Shown here one piece after another: positions 53,092 to 62,074 of a stretch of 64,000 bases of DNA. The notes under the pieces are model-generated. The model did not search any database and was not told the origin of the DNA. It worked only from the letters and a program-made list of their open reading frames with translations. Numbering within the stretch: the stretch's first letter is position 1; each line of letters opens with the position of its first letter. Origin of the DNA: an uncultured Collinsella sp. (GTDB lineage Bacteria > Actinomycetota > Coriobacteriia > Coriobacteriales > Coriobacteriaceae); contig UQOJ01000001.1 in NCBI GenBank assembly GCA_900542635.1, forward strand, positions 1 to 64,000, written 5' to 3'. Both the position numbers and the translations under genes were made by a program.

Positions 53092-53156
53092 GTTGCGGTG
53101 GAATAGTTCCTGTTTTGCCCTTAAGCTGGCCATTCTAGGAACTATCCCACCGCAAC
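53092..53156. repeat. 20-bp inverted repeat
   Basis: GTTGCGGTGGAATAGTTCCT (53092-53111) pairs with 53137-53156, 19 of 20 positions, six bases after the preceding hairpin. It lies between the convergent ferredoxin and GntR genes. Confidence 0.8.
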
Positions 53157-53166
53157 TAATAGATGG

Positions 53167-53922
53167 TTAGCTCATACTGCTCTGATGGGTCTCGCTGCCG
53201 TTATTGCGGCGGGTGACCGTTTCGTGGAGTAAAAAGAAGCTGGGAACCTGCTTTGTCTCGGTGTATTCCATAAGGATGCCGTCGGCGTTGTAGGTCTGTC
53301 CGCGTACAACGGCGAGCGCGTTAAAGTCGTCGAGATCGAGCACGCGTGCATCCTCGGGCGTGGGATGCTCAATCGTTACATCGCGTTTGCCCGTGGCAAT
53401 CTTAATGCCAAGGTCTTCTTCGAGGTAACGATAAATCGAATCGTTGACAATCTCGGGTGTCAGTCCCGGTACCTGTGAGCTTAGGTAATAGGAGTCGTCG
53501 GAGCACACGGCCCGTCCGTCTGCATAACGAATGCGTTTGGCGCGCGTAAGCTCGCAGCCTTCGGGAAACCCGGTAATCCCGGAGAGTGCCTTGCTACAGA
53601 CGAGGAGCTCAAAGACGGTGGTGACAGTCTTGAGCTCAAAGCCTCGGCTGGTCGCGATTTCCTTAAAGGTCTCGAGTCCGCCGCCACCACGACTCTTCTC
53701 GTCACTGATGTTGCGAATGACGCGCATGCCTTTGCCTTGCTGGGGGAGCACGTAACCATCTGCCGCAAGCATCGAGATGGCGCGACGGACCGTCATGCGC
53801 GAACAGTCAAACAGCTGCGTGAGCTCAGTCTCCGAAGGCAGATAACTCTGATAGGCGTATGTGCCGTCGTCAATCGACTGCTTCACGTTGTCATAAATAG
53901 TTTGGAAGATGGCTCGCGCCAT
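53167..53922 (-). CDS. GntR/HutC-family repressor of the alpha-glucoside locus
   Basis: 251 residues; ATG 53922, RBS GGAG. N-terminal winged helix (PSETELTQLFDCSRMTVRRAISMLAADGYV, about 27-56) followed by a C-terminal UTRA ligand-binding domain (about 85-240). The domain order and the neighbours (PTS permease and phospho-glucosidase) fit a TreR/GlvR-like sensor of a phosphorylated disaccharide. Candidate operators with TCTAGACAAG lie at 55071-55093 and 55211-55224. It is followed by the polyol dehydrogenase on the same strand. Confidence 0.88.
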   Translation of the reverse strand: MARAIFQTIYDNVKQSIDDGTYAYQSYLPSETELTQLFDCSRMTVRRAISMLAADGYVLPQQGKGMRVIRNISDEKSRGGGGLETFKEIATSRGFELKTVTTVFELLVCSKALSGITGFPEGCELTRAKRIRYADGRAVCSDDSYYLSSQVPGLTPEIVNDSIYRYLEEDLGIKIATGKRDVTIEHPTPEDARVLDLDDFNALAVVRGQTYNADGILMEYTETKQVPSFFLLHETVTRRNNGSETHQSSMS

Positions 53923-53987
53923 GACGGTCTCCTAGAGCTGGGTGCGTGAACGACGGATGAGGGCCGCCCGCGCAGGTGTCAATCGAT

Positions 53988-55013
53988 TTACTTGCCGGGG
54001 TCGATTATATATTTGCCCATGGCACGCAGGGCCGGGTCTGACAGGATGGCGCCGAGTTCGTCGAGGGAGGCTACCTTTGCGACCATCGAGGATACGTCGA
54101 GCCTGCCAGAGTCGATGAGCTCGAGCGCACGACGCTGCGTATAAGGGTTAATGTAGGACGAGGTAAGCACAAGCTCCTTCTGGAAGACCTCGAAGGGCTT
54201 GACGGTGATTGTCTCATCGGGCTTGGTGAGGCCGAACATCATGACCGTAGCCTTGTGGCCGGCGATCTGGATGGCCTGCTCGATGGTGACGGGCTTGCCA
54301 ACACACTCGATAACGACATCGACGTTGCCGACGCCCTCCTGCTTCAGGCGGGCCGGGACGTCCTCGTGGATGGAATCAATTGCCAGGTCGGCGCCGAGTT
54401 TGAGCGCAACCTCGCGCTTGCCTTCGACGGGCTCGAGCAAGACAACCTTGGTGGCGCCGGCGTTTTTGGCGAGCTGCATCATGAGCAGACCGATCATGCC
54501 ACCGCCGATAACGACAACTGTGCTGCCGGGCTTGATGTTGCACATATCGATGCCGTGCAGGCAGCAGGCGACGGGTTCGGTCATAGCGCCCTGCTCGAAG
54601 CTGGTGTGATCGCCCAACTTGTAGACTTGCTGCATATCGACGGAGCAGTACTCGGCAAAGCCGCCGTTAACGGTGGTGCCGTAACCGGTCATATGCTCAC
54701 AGTAGTGGTTGATTCCGTCGCGGCAGGGTTCGCAGCAGCCGCAGGGATGGTTTGGGTCGATGCACACGCGATCGCCCGGTTTAAAGCCAGCGACGTCGCT
54801 GCCCACGGCCTCGACAACGCCCGCAAACTCATGACCAAGGATCGTGGGCGGGGTAACGTCGGCTGCACCCTTGTCGCCTTCATAGATATGAACGTCGGTA
54901 CCGCAGACGCCGCAAGCTTTGACGTTGATCAGAACGTCGCGCCTGCCCACGGCCGGCTTTGCCGATTCCTCGACTCTGAGGTCGTGCTTTCCATAGAAGA
55001 CCGCGCTTTTCAT
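53988..55013 (-). CDS. Zinc-dependent polyol (sorbitol/threonine-type) dehydrogenase
   Basis: 341 residues; ATG 55013 with AAGGAG. Medium-chain dehydrogenase: catalytic zinc ligands in CGVCGTDVHIYEG and GHEFAG, structural-zinc cysteines CGCCEPCRDGINHYC, and the NAD site VVVIGGGMIGLLMMQLAKNAGA. It probably oxidises a sugar alcohol or related polyol. It reads toward gntR and is divergent from the PTS gene, so a substrate that enters through the same locus, such as a disaccharide polyol, is possible. Confidence 0.9.
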   Translation of the reverse strand: MKSAVFYGKHDLRVEESAKPAVGRRDVLINVKACGVCGTDVHIYEGDKGAADVTPPTILGHEFAGVVEAVGSDVAGFKPGDRVCIDPNHPCGCCEPCRDGINHYCEHMTGYGTTVNGGFAEYCSVDMQQVYKLGDHTSFEQGAMTEPVACCLHGIDMCNIKPGSTVVVIGGGMIGLLMMQLAKNAGATKVVLLEPVEGKREVALKLGADLAIDSIHEDVPARLKQEGVGNVDVVIECVGKPVTIEQAIQIAGHKATVMMFGLTKPDETITVKPFEVFQKELVLTSSYINPYTQRRALELIDSGRLDVSSMVAKVASLDELGAILSDPALRAMGKYIIDPGK

Positions 55014-55070
55014 GGTGACTCCTTAACGTGGCGGTGAATGTTGTAATGAAGTATAGGCATGTATATAGAT

Positions 55071-55224
55071 ATAGACAAGCACATCTAGACAAGTAGAAAA
55101 GAAATTTAAAATGCAGCCATCAGCTATGTCAGATTTAGCAGGCGAAATACTGGACATATACCGTTTACGGCCAATAATCAACCGTTTACCGACCGTAGTC
55201 TTTATGCTAACTTGTCTAGATAAG
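55071..55224. promoter_or_regulatory. Three candidate GntR operators
   Basis: ATAGACAAG (55071-55079), TCTAGACAAG (55084-55093) and the dyad CTTGTCTAGATAAG (55211-55224) lie in the 355-bp divergent region between the polyol dehydrogenase and the PTS gene. They fit a half-site CTTGTCTA and its complement. TreR-like repressors of this family bind similar AT-bounded dyads, but this assignment is from inspection. Confidence 0.6.
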
Positions 55225-55368
55225 TGATGTGATAAAACGTAAGTGCAAGAAGTCAGGGACACGGGCCCACCCGTCCTATTGCACGAGGTACACGCAAACG
55301 GCGCGTCTGCGGTCTCGAGTGAAGCCAAAACCGCAGCGCTCCGAATGAAGAGAGGGGGATTCCCCGTC

Positions 55369-56979
55369 ATGATGCAAAAGATACAACGTTTCGGCGGTGC
55401 AATGTACACGCCTGCAATTCTTTTCGCATTTTCCGGAATCGTCGTCGGCTTGGGTACGTTGTTTACCACCGAGGCGATCTTTGGCGAGATGGCCACAGCG
55501 GGTCATCTTTGGTTTGATTGCTGGAATGTGCTGCTCCAGGGTGGTTGGACGCTCTTTAACCAGATGCCGTTGCTGTTTTGCGTAGCGTTGCCAATCTCGC
55601 TCGCGAACAAGCAGAACGCTCGCTGCTGCATGGAGGCTTTGGCCATCTACCTTACCTTCAACTACTTTGTAAGCACGATCTTGGGGCAGTGGGGCCCTGT
55701 CTTTGGGGTCGACTACTCTGTCGAGGCGGGCAGCGGTACTGGTCTTGCCACTATCGCAAGCATCAAAACGCTTGATATGGGCATCATGGGCGCGCTTATC
55801 ATTTCTGGTATCGCCACGATGCTTCACAACAAGTACTTCGACACCGAACTTCCCGAGTGGCTGGGCGTGTTCTCGGGCTCCGTGTTCATCTATATGATCG
55901 GTTTCTTCGTTATGGTTCCGGTCGCTATTATCGCTTGCCTGGTATGGCCGCATGTTCAGGCTGCTATCGCCGCCTTCCAGGGATTCATCCTTTCCGCCGG
56001 TACGTTTGGCGTGGGCGTCTTTGCTTTCTTCGAGCGCGTGTTGATTCCTACAGGCCTGCACCACTTTATCTATACGCCGTTCTATTATGACAACGCGGCG
56101 GTCAACGGCGGCATCTTTGCTGCTTGGGCCAACATCCTGCCCCAACTGGCTGCCGATCCGAGCATTGCTCTTAAGGATGCCGCACCCTGGGCTGCCTATA
56201 CCTGCCCTGGTTGGACTAAAGTCTTCGGCTCGCTTGGCGTCGCCATTGCGTTCTATATGACCGCCAAACCCGAGCGCAAGCAGCGCGTCAAAGCTCTGCT
56301 CATTCCCGTCACCCTTACCGCTATGCTTTGCGGTATTACCGAGCCGCTTGACTTCACCTTCCTGTTCATCGCGCCCGGCCTGTTCGTCGTCCACTGCGTG
56401 CTCGGAGCGCTTGGCTGCATGGCTCAAAACCTCCTTGGCGTCGTGGGCATCTTCGACGGCGGCATCATCTCGATGCTCTCGTGGGACTGGCTGCCCCTTT
56501 GGGCCGCACACGGTCTGCAGTACGCAATCTCCATCCTTGTCGGCCTGTGCTTTACCGCCCTTTGGGTCGTGGTCTTCCGTTTCCTGATCGTCAAGTTCGA
56601 CTTTAAGACCCCCGGTCGCGAGGATGACGATGTTGAGGTCGAGCTCAAGTCCAAGGCCGACTACAAGCAAAAGCAGGGCGGTGCTGCTGCTGGCAAATCG
56701 GTCGCCCAGAGTAAAGATGATGAGCGCTTGGTGCTTGCCGAGAAGATCCTCGATCTGCTCGGTGGCACGGATAACATCATCGATGTAACTAACTGCGCTA
56801 CCCGTCTGCGCGTTAACGTCAAGGACAAGAGCGTCGTTGCGCCCGAGGCTTCCTTCAAGGCGATCGGTACGCATGGCTTGGTGGTCCAAGGTCAGTCAAT
56901 CCAGGTCATCATCGGCCTTACCGTCCCGCAGGTTCGCGAGAAGTTCGAGAGTCTTCTGAAGTTCGAGAGTCTTCTGTAA
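55369..56979 (+). CDS. PTS alpha-glucoside permease, fused EIIC-EIIB
   Basis: 536 residues from ATG 55369, chosen because AGAGGGGGA lies upstream and the conserved MMQKIQRFGGAMYTPA starts there. About ten membrane helices form EIIC; the signature region GITEPLDFTFLFIAPG is present. A charged linker leads to EIIB with the phospho-Cys in DVTNCATRLRVNV. No EIIA domain is fused, so the crr product (28053-28550) is the likely donor. It imports and phosphorylates an alpha-glucoside, which the next gene cleaves. The last 12 residues are a perfect KFESLL duplication encoded by an 18-bp tandem repeat (56940-56975). Confidence 0.93.
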   Translation: MMQKIQRFGGAMYTPAILFAFSGIVVGLGTLFTTEAIFGEMATAGHLWFDCWNVLLQGGWTLFNQMPLLFCVALPISLANKQNARCCMEALAIYLTFNYFVSTILGQWGPVFGVDYSVEAGSGTGLATIASIKTLDMGIMGALIISGIATMLHNKYFDTELPEWLGVFSGSVFIYMIGFFVMVPVAIIACLVWPHVQAAIAAFQGFILSAGTFGVGVFAFFERVLIPTGLHHFIYTPFYYDNAAVNGGIFAAWANILPQLAADPSIALKDAAPWAAYTCPGWTKVFGSLGVAIAFYMTAKPERKQRVKALLIPVTLTAMLCGITEPLDFTFLFIAPGLFVVHCVLGALGCMAQNLLGVVGIFDGGIISMLSWDWLPLWAAHGLQYAISILVGLCFTALWVVVFRFLIVKFDFKTPGREDDDVEVELKSKADYKQKQGGAAAGKSVAQSKDDERLVLAEKILDLLGGTDNIIDVTNCATRLRVNVKDKSVVAPEASFKAIGTHGLVVQGQSIQVIIGLTVPQVREKFESLLKFESLL

Positions 56980-56997
56980 ACCATCGTCCATCGAAAC

Positions 56998-57037
56998 AAT
57001 CGGCCTTGCAGAGCCGGTATGCACCGCAAGGCCGATT
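56998..57037. other. Hairpin between PTS gene and GH4 gene
   Basis: AATCGGCCTTGC (56998-57009) pairs with GCAAGGCCGATT (57026-57037). No T-run follows, so partial read-through or mRNA processing between the two genes is more likely than full termination. Confidence 0.7.
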
Positions 57038-57134
57038 CTAGAGATAAAAAACTCCACTTCTAGGTAACAATTCCAAACCGTACAGGCCGCGTGCGGGGAT
57101 GGATTGAGCAAGCGGCCAGAATGAGGAGGACATC

Positions 57135-58478
57135 ATGTCCAAGAAAAACTATGCCGTGACCATTGCCGGCGGTGGCTCTACCTTCACTCCGGGCATCGCT
57201 CTGATGCTGCTTGAGGAGCGCGACCGCTTCCCGGTCAACAAGGTGACCTTCTACGACAACAACGCCGAGCGCCAGGAGATCGTGGCAAAGGCCTGCGAGA
57301 TCTACTTCCACGAGAACGCTCCCGAGGTTGAGTTCAACTACACCACCGACCCCGAAACCGCATTCACCGGGACCGACTTCGTCCTTGCTCACATCCGCGT
57401 GGGTCTCTACGCTATGCGCGAGCTCGACGAGAAGATCCCCCTCAAGTACGGCTGCGTTGGTCAGGAGACCTGCGGTGCCGGCGGTATCGCCTACGGCATG
57501 CGCTCCATCGGTGGTGTCATCGAGATCCTCGACTACATGGAGAAGTACAGCCCCAACGCCTGGATGCTCAACTACTCCAACCCCGCGGCCATCGTCGCCG
57601 AGGCCTGCCGCGTGCTGCGCCCCAACAGCCGCATCATCAACATCTGCGACATGCCGATCGACCTCATGGATAAGATGAGCCGTATGTGCGGCATCAAGGA
57701 TCGTCGCGAGCTGCAGTATAGCTACTACGGCCTCAACCACTTTGGTTGGTGGAGCAAGATCTACGACAAGGAGGGTAACGACCTCATGCCGCAGATCAAG
57801 GAGCACATGGCAAAGAACGGCTACTTGGACGGCATTGAGCACGAGGCCGGTAAGGAGCAGCACGTCGAGGAGAGCTGGATTCACACCTTCGGCAAGGCCA
57901 AGGATGTCTATGCTGTCGATCCCGAGACGATTCCCAACACCTACCTCAAGTACTACCTGTACCCGGACTATGTTGTCGAGACGTCTGACCCCAACTACAC
58001 TCGCGCCAATGAGGTTATGGACGGCCGCGAGAAGAAGGTCTTTGGCGCTTGCCGCGACATCATCGCCAAGGGTACTGCCAAGGACGGCGGCTTTGAGCCC
58101 GACGTACACGCCAACTACATCGTCGACCTTGCCTGCGCGCTGGCCGAGAACACGCTCGAGCGCTTCCTGCTGATTGTCCCCAACGATGGCGCTGTGCCCA
58201 ACTTCGACCCGACGGCCATGGTCGAGGTGCCTTGCATCGTTGGCTCTAACGGCTTTGAGAAGATCTGCCAGGGCCCGATCCCGCAGTTCCAGAAGGGCCT
58301 GATGGAGCAGCAGGTTTCCGTCGAGAAGCTCGTTGTCCAGGCTTGGGTCGAGGGCAGCTACCAGAAGCTCTGGCAGGCACTCACGCTCTCCAAGACCATT
58401 CCTTCGGCGAGCGTTGCCAAGCAGATCCTGGACGAGCTCATCGAGGCCAACAAGGATTTCTGGCCCGAGCTTAAGTAA
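57135..58478 (+). CDS. 6-phospho-alpha-glucosidase, glycoside hydrolase family 4
   Basis: 447 residues; ATG 57135 after GAGGAGG. GH4 enzymes use NAD+ and a metal ion. Visible are the nucleotide motif TIAGGGSTFTPG, LNYSNPAA, the CDMP motif (NICDMPIDLM) that marks 6-phospho-alpha-glucosidases, and the metal-site His in GLNHFGWW. It hydrolyses phosphorylated maltose-like sugars delivered by the PTS permease upstream. Strong codon bias. Together with gntR and the permease it forms a complete uptake and cleavage unit for an alpha-linked disaccharide. Confidence 0.95.
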   Translation: MSKKNYAVTIAGGGSTFTPGIALMLLEERDRFPVNKVTFYDNNAERQEIVAKACEIYFHENAPEVEFNYTTDPETAFTGTDFVLAHIRVGLYAMRELDEKIPLKYGCVGQETCGAGGIAYGMRSIGGVIEILDYMEKYSPNAWMLNYSNPAAIVAEACRVLRPNSRIINICDMPIDLMDKMSRMCGIKDRRELQYSYYGLNHFGWWSKIYDKEGNDLMPQIKEHMAKNGYLDGIEHEAGKEQHVEESWIHTFGKAKDVYAVDPETIPNTYLKYYLYPDYVVETSDPNYTRANEVMDGREKKVFGACRDIIAKGTAKDGGFEPDVHANYIVDLACALAENTLERFLLIVPNDGAVPNFDPTAMVEVPCIVGSNGFEKICQGPIPQFQKGLMEQQVSVEKLVVQAWVEGSYQKLWQALTLSKTIPSASVAKQILDELIEANKDFWPELK

Positions 58479-58605
58479 GGACTGCTGTCTCGAACTCTCA
58501 CGCATCTCTGCTTCATTTGCGCCGCCGCGGTGTCCGGATTCGCCCGGATGCTGCGGCGGCGCTATACTTATGCAGTTTGAAGTACCTGTATCAAAAGGAG
58601 CTGTC

Positions 58606-59682
58606 GTGTCCCTTTCCATCGGTATCGTGGGCCTGCCCAACGTGGGCAAGTCGACGCTGTTCACCGCGCTTACCAAAAAGACCGGCCTTGCCGCCAACTA
58701 CCCGTTTGCCACGATCGACCCCAACGTGGGTATCGTCGATGTGCCCGATAGCCGCCTGCAAAAGCTTGCCGACATCGTCAACCCGGGCCGCATTGTGCCG
58801 GCTACGGTCGAGTTCGTCGACATCGCTGGCCTGGTGAAGGGTGCCAACGAGGGCGAGGGTCTGGGCAACCAGTTCTTGGCAAACATCCGCGAGACTGACG
58901 CCATCTGCGAGGTCGTGCGCTACTTTAAGGACCCCAACGTCATGCGTGAGGTGGGCCGCACGGGCGAGTTTGTCGATCCCGCCGGCGATGCCGACACCAT
59001 CATGACCGAGCTCATCCTGGCCGACATGGGCACGCTCGAGAAGCAGCTGCCTAAGCTCGAGAAGGAGGCCAAGCGCGACAAGGAGCTCATGCCCAAGTTC
59101 GAGGTGGCCAAGCGCCTGCTTGCCTGGCTCAACGAGGGCAAGCGCGCCGCATCCATGGAGATGACCGACGAGGAGCGTGCCGCCGCCAAGGGCCTGTTCC
59201 TGCTCACCATGAAGCCCATCTTGTACGTGGCCAACGTGGACGAGGATATGCTCAACGACGATCTGGCACCCATCGACGGCGTCAAACCGCTGCCTATCTG
59301 CGCCAAGATCGAGGCCGAGCTTTCCGAGCTCGATCCCGAGGACGCCGCCGACTACCTGGAGAGCCTGGGCCTGGAGCAGCCCGGCCTGGACGTGCTCGCT
59401 CAGGCTGCCTACAAGCTGCTCGGCCTGCAGTCGTTCTTTACGGCCGGCGAGATGGAGGTCAAGGCCTGGACGGTGCGTCAGGGCGCGACCGCCCCGCAGG
59501 CCGCCGGTGTCATCCACACCGACTTTGAGCGCGGCTTTATTAAGGCCGAGGTCATTGGCTACGACGACTACATCGAGCTCGGCGGCGAGCAGGGCGCCAA
59601 GGCCGCCGGTAAGCTGCGTATTGAGGGCAAGGACTATGTCATGGCCGATGGCGACGTCGTGCACTTCCGCTTTAACGTGTAA
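58606..59682 (+). CDS. ychF: Redox-regulated ATPase/GTPase YchF
   Basis: 358 residues from GTG 58606 with AAAAGGAG upstream; the long in-frame extension before it lacks family similarity. Obg-like P-loop GLPNVGKST (about 9-17), DIAGLVKGANEGEGLGNQFL switch region, a coiled-coil insert, NVDE and a C-terminal TGS-like domain (TAGEMEVKAWTVRQG ... GDVVHFRFNV). YchF prefers ATP and associates with ribosomes. Universally conserved; no functional link to the neighbours is needed. Confidence 0.97.
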   Translation: MSLSIGIVGLPNVGKSTLFTALTKKTGLAANYPFATIDPNVGIVDVPDSRLQKLADIVNPGRIVPATVEFVDIAGLVKGANEGEGLGNQFLANIRETDAICEVVRYFKDPNVMREVGRTGEFVDPAGDADTIMTELILADMGTLEKQLPKLEKEAKRDKELMPKFEVAKRLLAWLNEGKRAASMEMTDEERAAAKGLFLLTMKPILYVANVDEDMLNDDLAPIDGVKPLPICAKIEAELSELDPEDAADYLESLGLEQPGLDVLAQAAYKLLGLQSFFTAGEMEVKAWTVRQGATAPQAAGVIHTDFERGFIKAEVIGYDDYIELGGEQGAKAAGKLRIEGKDYVMADGDVVHFRFNV

Positions 59683-59693
59683 GGACGACGCGC

Positions 59694-60077
59694 ATGTTTA
59701 AATATGGCAAAAAAGCTGGCTACATGGGCATCGCGCTGCTGGTGCTTGCGGTGATTCCGCTGGTGGTTGCAGCGTGTGTTATCCCCAACATTGGCCCCGA
59801 GGTGGCAACGAAGTTTAACGCAGCCGGCGAGGTGACGCGCTGGGGCAAGAGCTACGAGCTGCTGGCGCTTCCGGTGCTCAATTTGCTGCTGAGCGTGGCA
59901 ACGTACTTTACGGCGGGACGCCAGGCCAAGAACAATGATGACTCCGCCGCCATGGCGCGCATCGTGTGCGAGCGCTACCTGCGCAACGGTTGCATCACGG
60001 GTGTGTTCCTCAACGTGATTAACGTTTACTTTATGTACTCGGCGATTACCGGAACGGGCTTTGGCTTTGGTTTCTAG
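59694..60077 (+). CDS. DUF1648-family membrane protein
   Basis: 127 residues, ATG 59694, 11 bases after ychF. Three membrane helices (about 9-31, 55-71 and 97-118). The segment IGPEVATKFNAAGEVTRWGKSYELL matches the DUF1648 pattern (a pro/His-Phe-Asn-Gly-Trp-Gly loop) found in SdpI-type immunity proteins and related small membrane proteins. Most likely co-transcribed with ychF. Function not known. Confidence 0.75.
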   Translation: MFKYGKKAGYMGIALLVLAVIPLVVAACVIPNIGPEVATKFNAAGEVTRWGKSYELLALPVLNLLLSVATYFTAGRQAKNNDDSAAMARIVCERYLRNGCITGVFLNVINVYFMYSAITGTGFGFGF

Positions 60078-60086
60078 CTTGTCCTT

Positions 60087-60476
60087 TTAGGCAACGAGCC
60101 TGCACGCATATTCAATGGCTGCTGCGAGGCCGCCGCTCGATCGTGGTTTAAAGACCATGTCGGCGGCGGTCTCGTTTTCGTATCCGGCGCCGCGAAGGGC
60201 GAGTGCGATACCGGCTTCCAGGAGAAGGGGCAGGCCGCGTTGGCTGGTTGCGATTACGGCAGCCTGATTGAGCGAGCAGCCGTGCGTTTGGCATTGGATG
60301 GCAAGTTCACCTTGCGCCGGGCAAGGGACCAGAATGGCGGCGACGCGACTTGATAGCAATGCAAATGCTGTGCGCTCATCGGGCGAGAGACATTCTGCTT
60401 CAACGACGACGAGCTTGGGCGGTGTGCTGTTTGTGCGAAGCGTGGCTCGGTACATGCGGACCGAAGAACCCGACAT
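60087..60476 (-). CDS. Hypothetical protein divergent from a small HTH regulator
   Basis: 129 residues from ATG 60476 (GGAG upstream; an in-frame ATG at 60500 lacks an RBS). An N-terminal segment (MYRATLRTNSTPPKLVVVEAECLSPDERTAFALLSSRVAAILVPCP) and a second half with GIALALRGAGYENETAADMVFKP look like a compact alpha/beta protein with no known motif. It shares a perfect 22-bp palindrome with the divergent HTH gene, so the two are probably co-regulated. Confidence 0.65.
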   Translation of the reverse strand: MSGSSVRMYRATLRTNSTPPKLVVVEAECLSPDERTAFALLSSRVAAILVPCPAQGELAIQCQTHGCSLNQAAVIATSQRGLPLLLEAGIALALRGAGYENETAADMVFKPRSSGGLAAAIEYACRLVA

Positions 60477-60500
60477 AGAAAACTCCTGTGTATTCGGCAA

Positions 60501-60522
60501 AACGTAAACTATAGTTTACGTT
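60501..60522. promoter_or_regulatory. Perfect 22-bp palindromic operator
   Basis: Half-site AACGTAAACTA and its exact complement TAGTTTACGTT are joined with no spacer, midway between the divergent hypothetical gene and the HTH gene. Its centre overlaps a TATAGT-like -10 box, a layout suited to repression of both genes. Confidence 0.75.
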
Positions 60523-60552
60523 TATGTTCGGCTCCATTTCAAACTCGTCTGC

Positions 60553-60771
60553 ATGGACGAACGTGCGAAACAGATTCTTGGCAGGCGGGTCGAAGAGGCA
60601 CGCAGAGACCTTGGTATCTCCAAGGTTGATTTTTGTGTGGCGACAGGAATCAGCCGACCCTACCTCGACCGAATCGAAGATGGGACGGCAAATTTCACGC
60701 TCAAGGTTCTATTTAAGATCGCGCCCGCACTCGGCATGACGGTGTCAGAGCTTCTCGAGGGCATCGAATAG
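60553..60771 (+). CDS. Small XRE-family helix-turn-helix protein
   Basis: 72 residues, ATG 60553, essentially one Cro/C1-type HTH domain: RRVEEARRDLGISKVDFCVATGISRPYLDRIEDGTANFTLKVLFKIAPALGMTVSELL. It is long enough only for DNA binding. A perfect 22-bp palindrome lies about 30 bases upstream, so autoregulation and control of the divergent gene is the simple model. Its lower GC content hints at an accessory origin. Confidence 0.85.
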   Translation: MDERAKQILGRRVEEARRDLGISKVDFCVATGISRPYLDRIEDGTANFTLKVLFKIAPALGMTVSELLEGIE

Positions 60772-60793
60772 GGGATACCCGTCGACAACCGAA

Positions 60794-61807
60794 TTACGCC
60801 ATCGGGATGCGGTCGTGGTTGACTTGGCTGTAGAACAGGCGCTGGATTTCGGCGGCATCGCGTGACTGGCCGAGTGCCCACATGGTCTTGGCTACGAGCG
60901 TCTCGGTGGTCATGTCATCGCCGCGCAAAATACCCGGATGATCGGCGTAGGCACGACCGACCTCATAAACACCCAGGTCAAGGCCCTCCTCGGGGACCTG
61001 CGTGGTCATAACGACGGTGCGGCCCGAATCGACCCAGCGGAAAATCGCCTCCTGGAATGACTCGCCGGACTCGCCAAACTCGGGAATACCGCCAATGCCA
61101 AAGGTCTCAAGAATTACAGCATCGTAGCTATCGGCTAGGGCGTCCAGGATACCCGGGTTCACGCCGGGCGTAAGCTTAAGGACAAACACGCGCGGGTCGA
61201 TGCTGTCGTAGAAACGCACTGGGTTTTCGCCCTGATGAGTGCCGTGGAGCCCGTTGCGCACGATGCGGTCGTTGCGGATGTAGGCAATGGGCGGATAGTT
61301 GACGCTAATGAACGCGTTAAAGCTCATGGTGCGCTGCTTGCGGGCGCGCGTGCCGGCAATGGCGACGCCACCAAACACAATCGACACATCGTGCGAGTGC
61401 TCGTCGAGCGCATAGAGCAGGCTCTGGTACAGGTTGAGTTTGGCATCAGTAAAAGGGTTGCCCATGGGCTTTTGCGAGCCGGTGAGTACGATGGGCTTGG
61501 GGCTGTCCTGAATCAGGTAGGAAAGCGCTGCCGCGGTGTAGCTCATGGTGTCGGTGCCGTGCAGAATCACGAAGCCGTCGTGGTCGGCATAGCCTTCGAC
61601 GATGACGTCGCGGATACGCATCCAGTCACTGGGACGCATATTGGTGCTGTCGATGTTCATGGGCTGCACGACGTCGAGCTCGCAGAGGCCCGAGATCTCG
61701 GGGACGCTCTGGGCGAGCTCCTCACCGGTCAGGGCGGGGGAGAGACCGTTGCCGTCTTCGGTCGATGCGATGGTGCCGCCCGTGGCGATGAGAAGGATGC
61801 GTTTCAT
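60794..61807 (-). CDS. ansA: Type I (cytoplasmic) L-asparaginase
   Basis: 337 residues; ATG 61807, AGGAAT upstream. First catalytic Thr in LLIATGGTIAST (about 5-16) and second in HGTDTMSYTAAAL (near 90), with the Asp-Lys pair (TDAKLNLYQSL) completing the site. No signal peptide, so it acts in the cytoplasm, releasing aspartate and ammonia from asparagine. It stands alone, ending next to the HTH gene in convergent orientation. Confidence 0.95.
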   Translation of the reverse strand: MKRILLIATGGTIASTEDGNGLSPALTGEELAQSVPEISGLCELDVVQPMNIDSTNMRPSDWMRIRDVIVEGYADHDGFVILHGTDTMSYTAAALSYLIQDSPKPIVLTGSQKPMGNPFTDAKLNLYQSLLYALDEHSHDVSIVFGGVAIAGTRARKQRTMSFNAFISVNYPPIAYIRNDRIVRNGLHGTHQGENPVRFYDSIDPRVFVLKLTPGVNPGILDALADSYDAVILETFGIGGIPEFGESGESFQEAIFRWVDSGRTVVMTTQVPEEGLDLGVYEVGRAYADHPGILRGDDMTTETLVAKTMWALGQSRDAAEIQRLFYSQVNHDRIPMA

Positions 61808-62074
61808 GCTGGTATTCCTATCGTATTTGCCGCCGCAGAGGCGGAATCGTTCGGCAGTATTGTGGCACAGGGCGTCCAATGTTCAAACGTATTACATCAT
61901 CCGTAACGTTTGGTAACACTTCAATTGTCGTCAAACAGGGGCCCAGGTCGTGCGTTTGCCGTGCGCTGATGGCTGCGAGGGACGAGAAACCCCATATAAC
62001 GTGTACACTATGGAAGTTATTTTCGTTCATTCGCGCGGGTGGGCACCGGCTCCCCGCCAACAAGAGGGGGAACC

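Noticed and set aside
58333..58605. N-terminal extension of YchF
   Set aside because: It covers the end of the GH4 gene and has no similarity to the family; GTG 58606 with AAAAGGAG gives the normal length.
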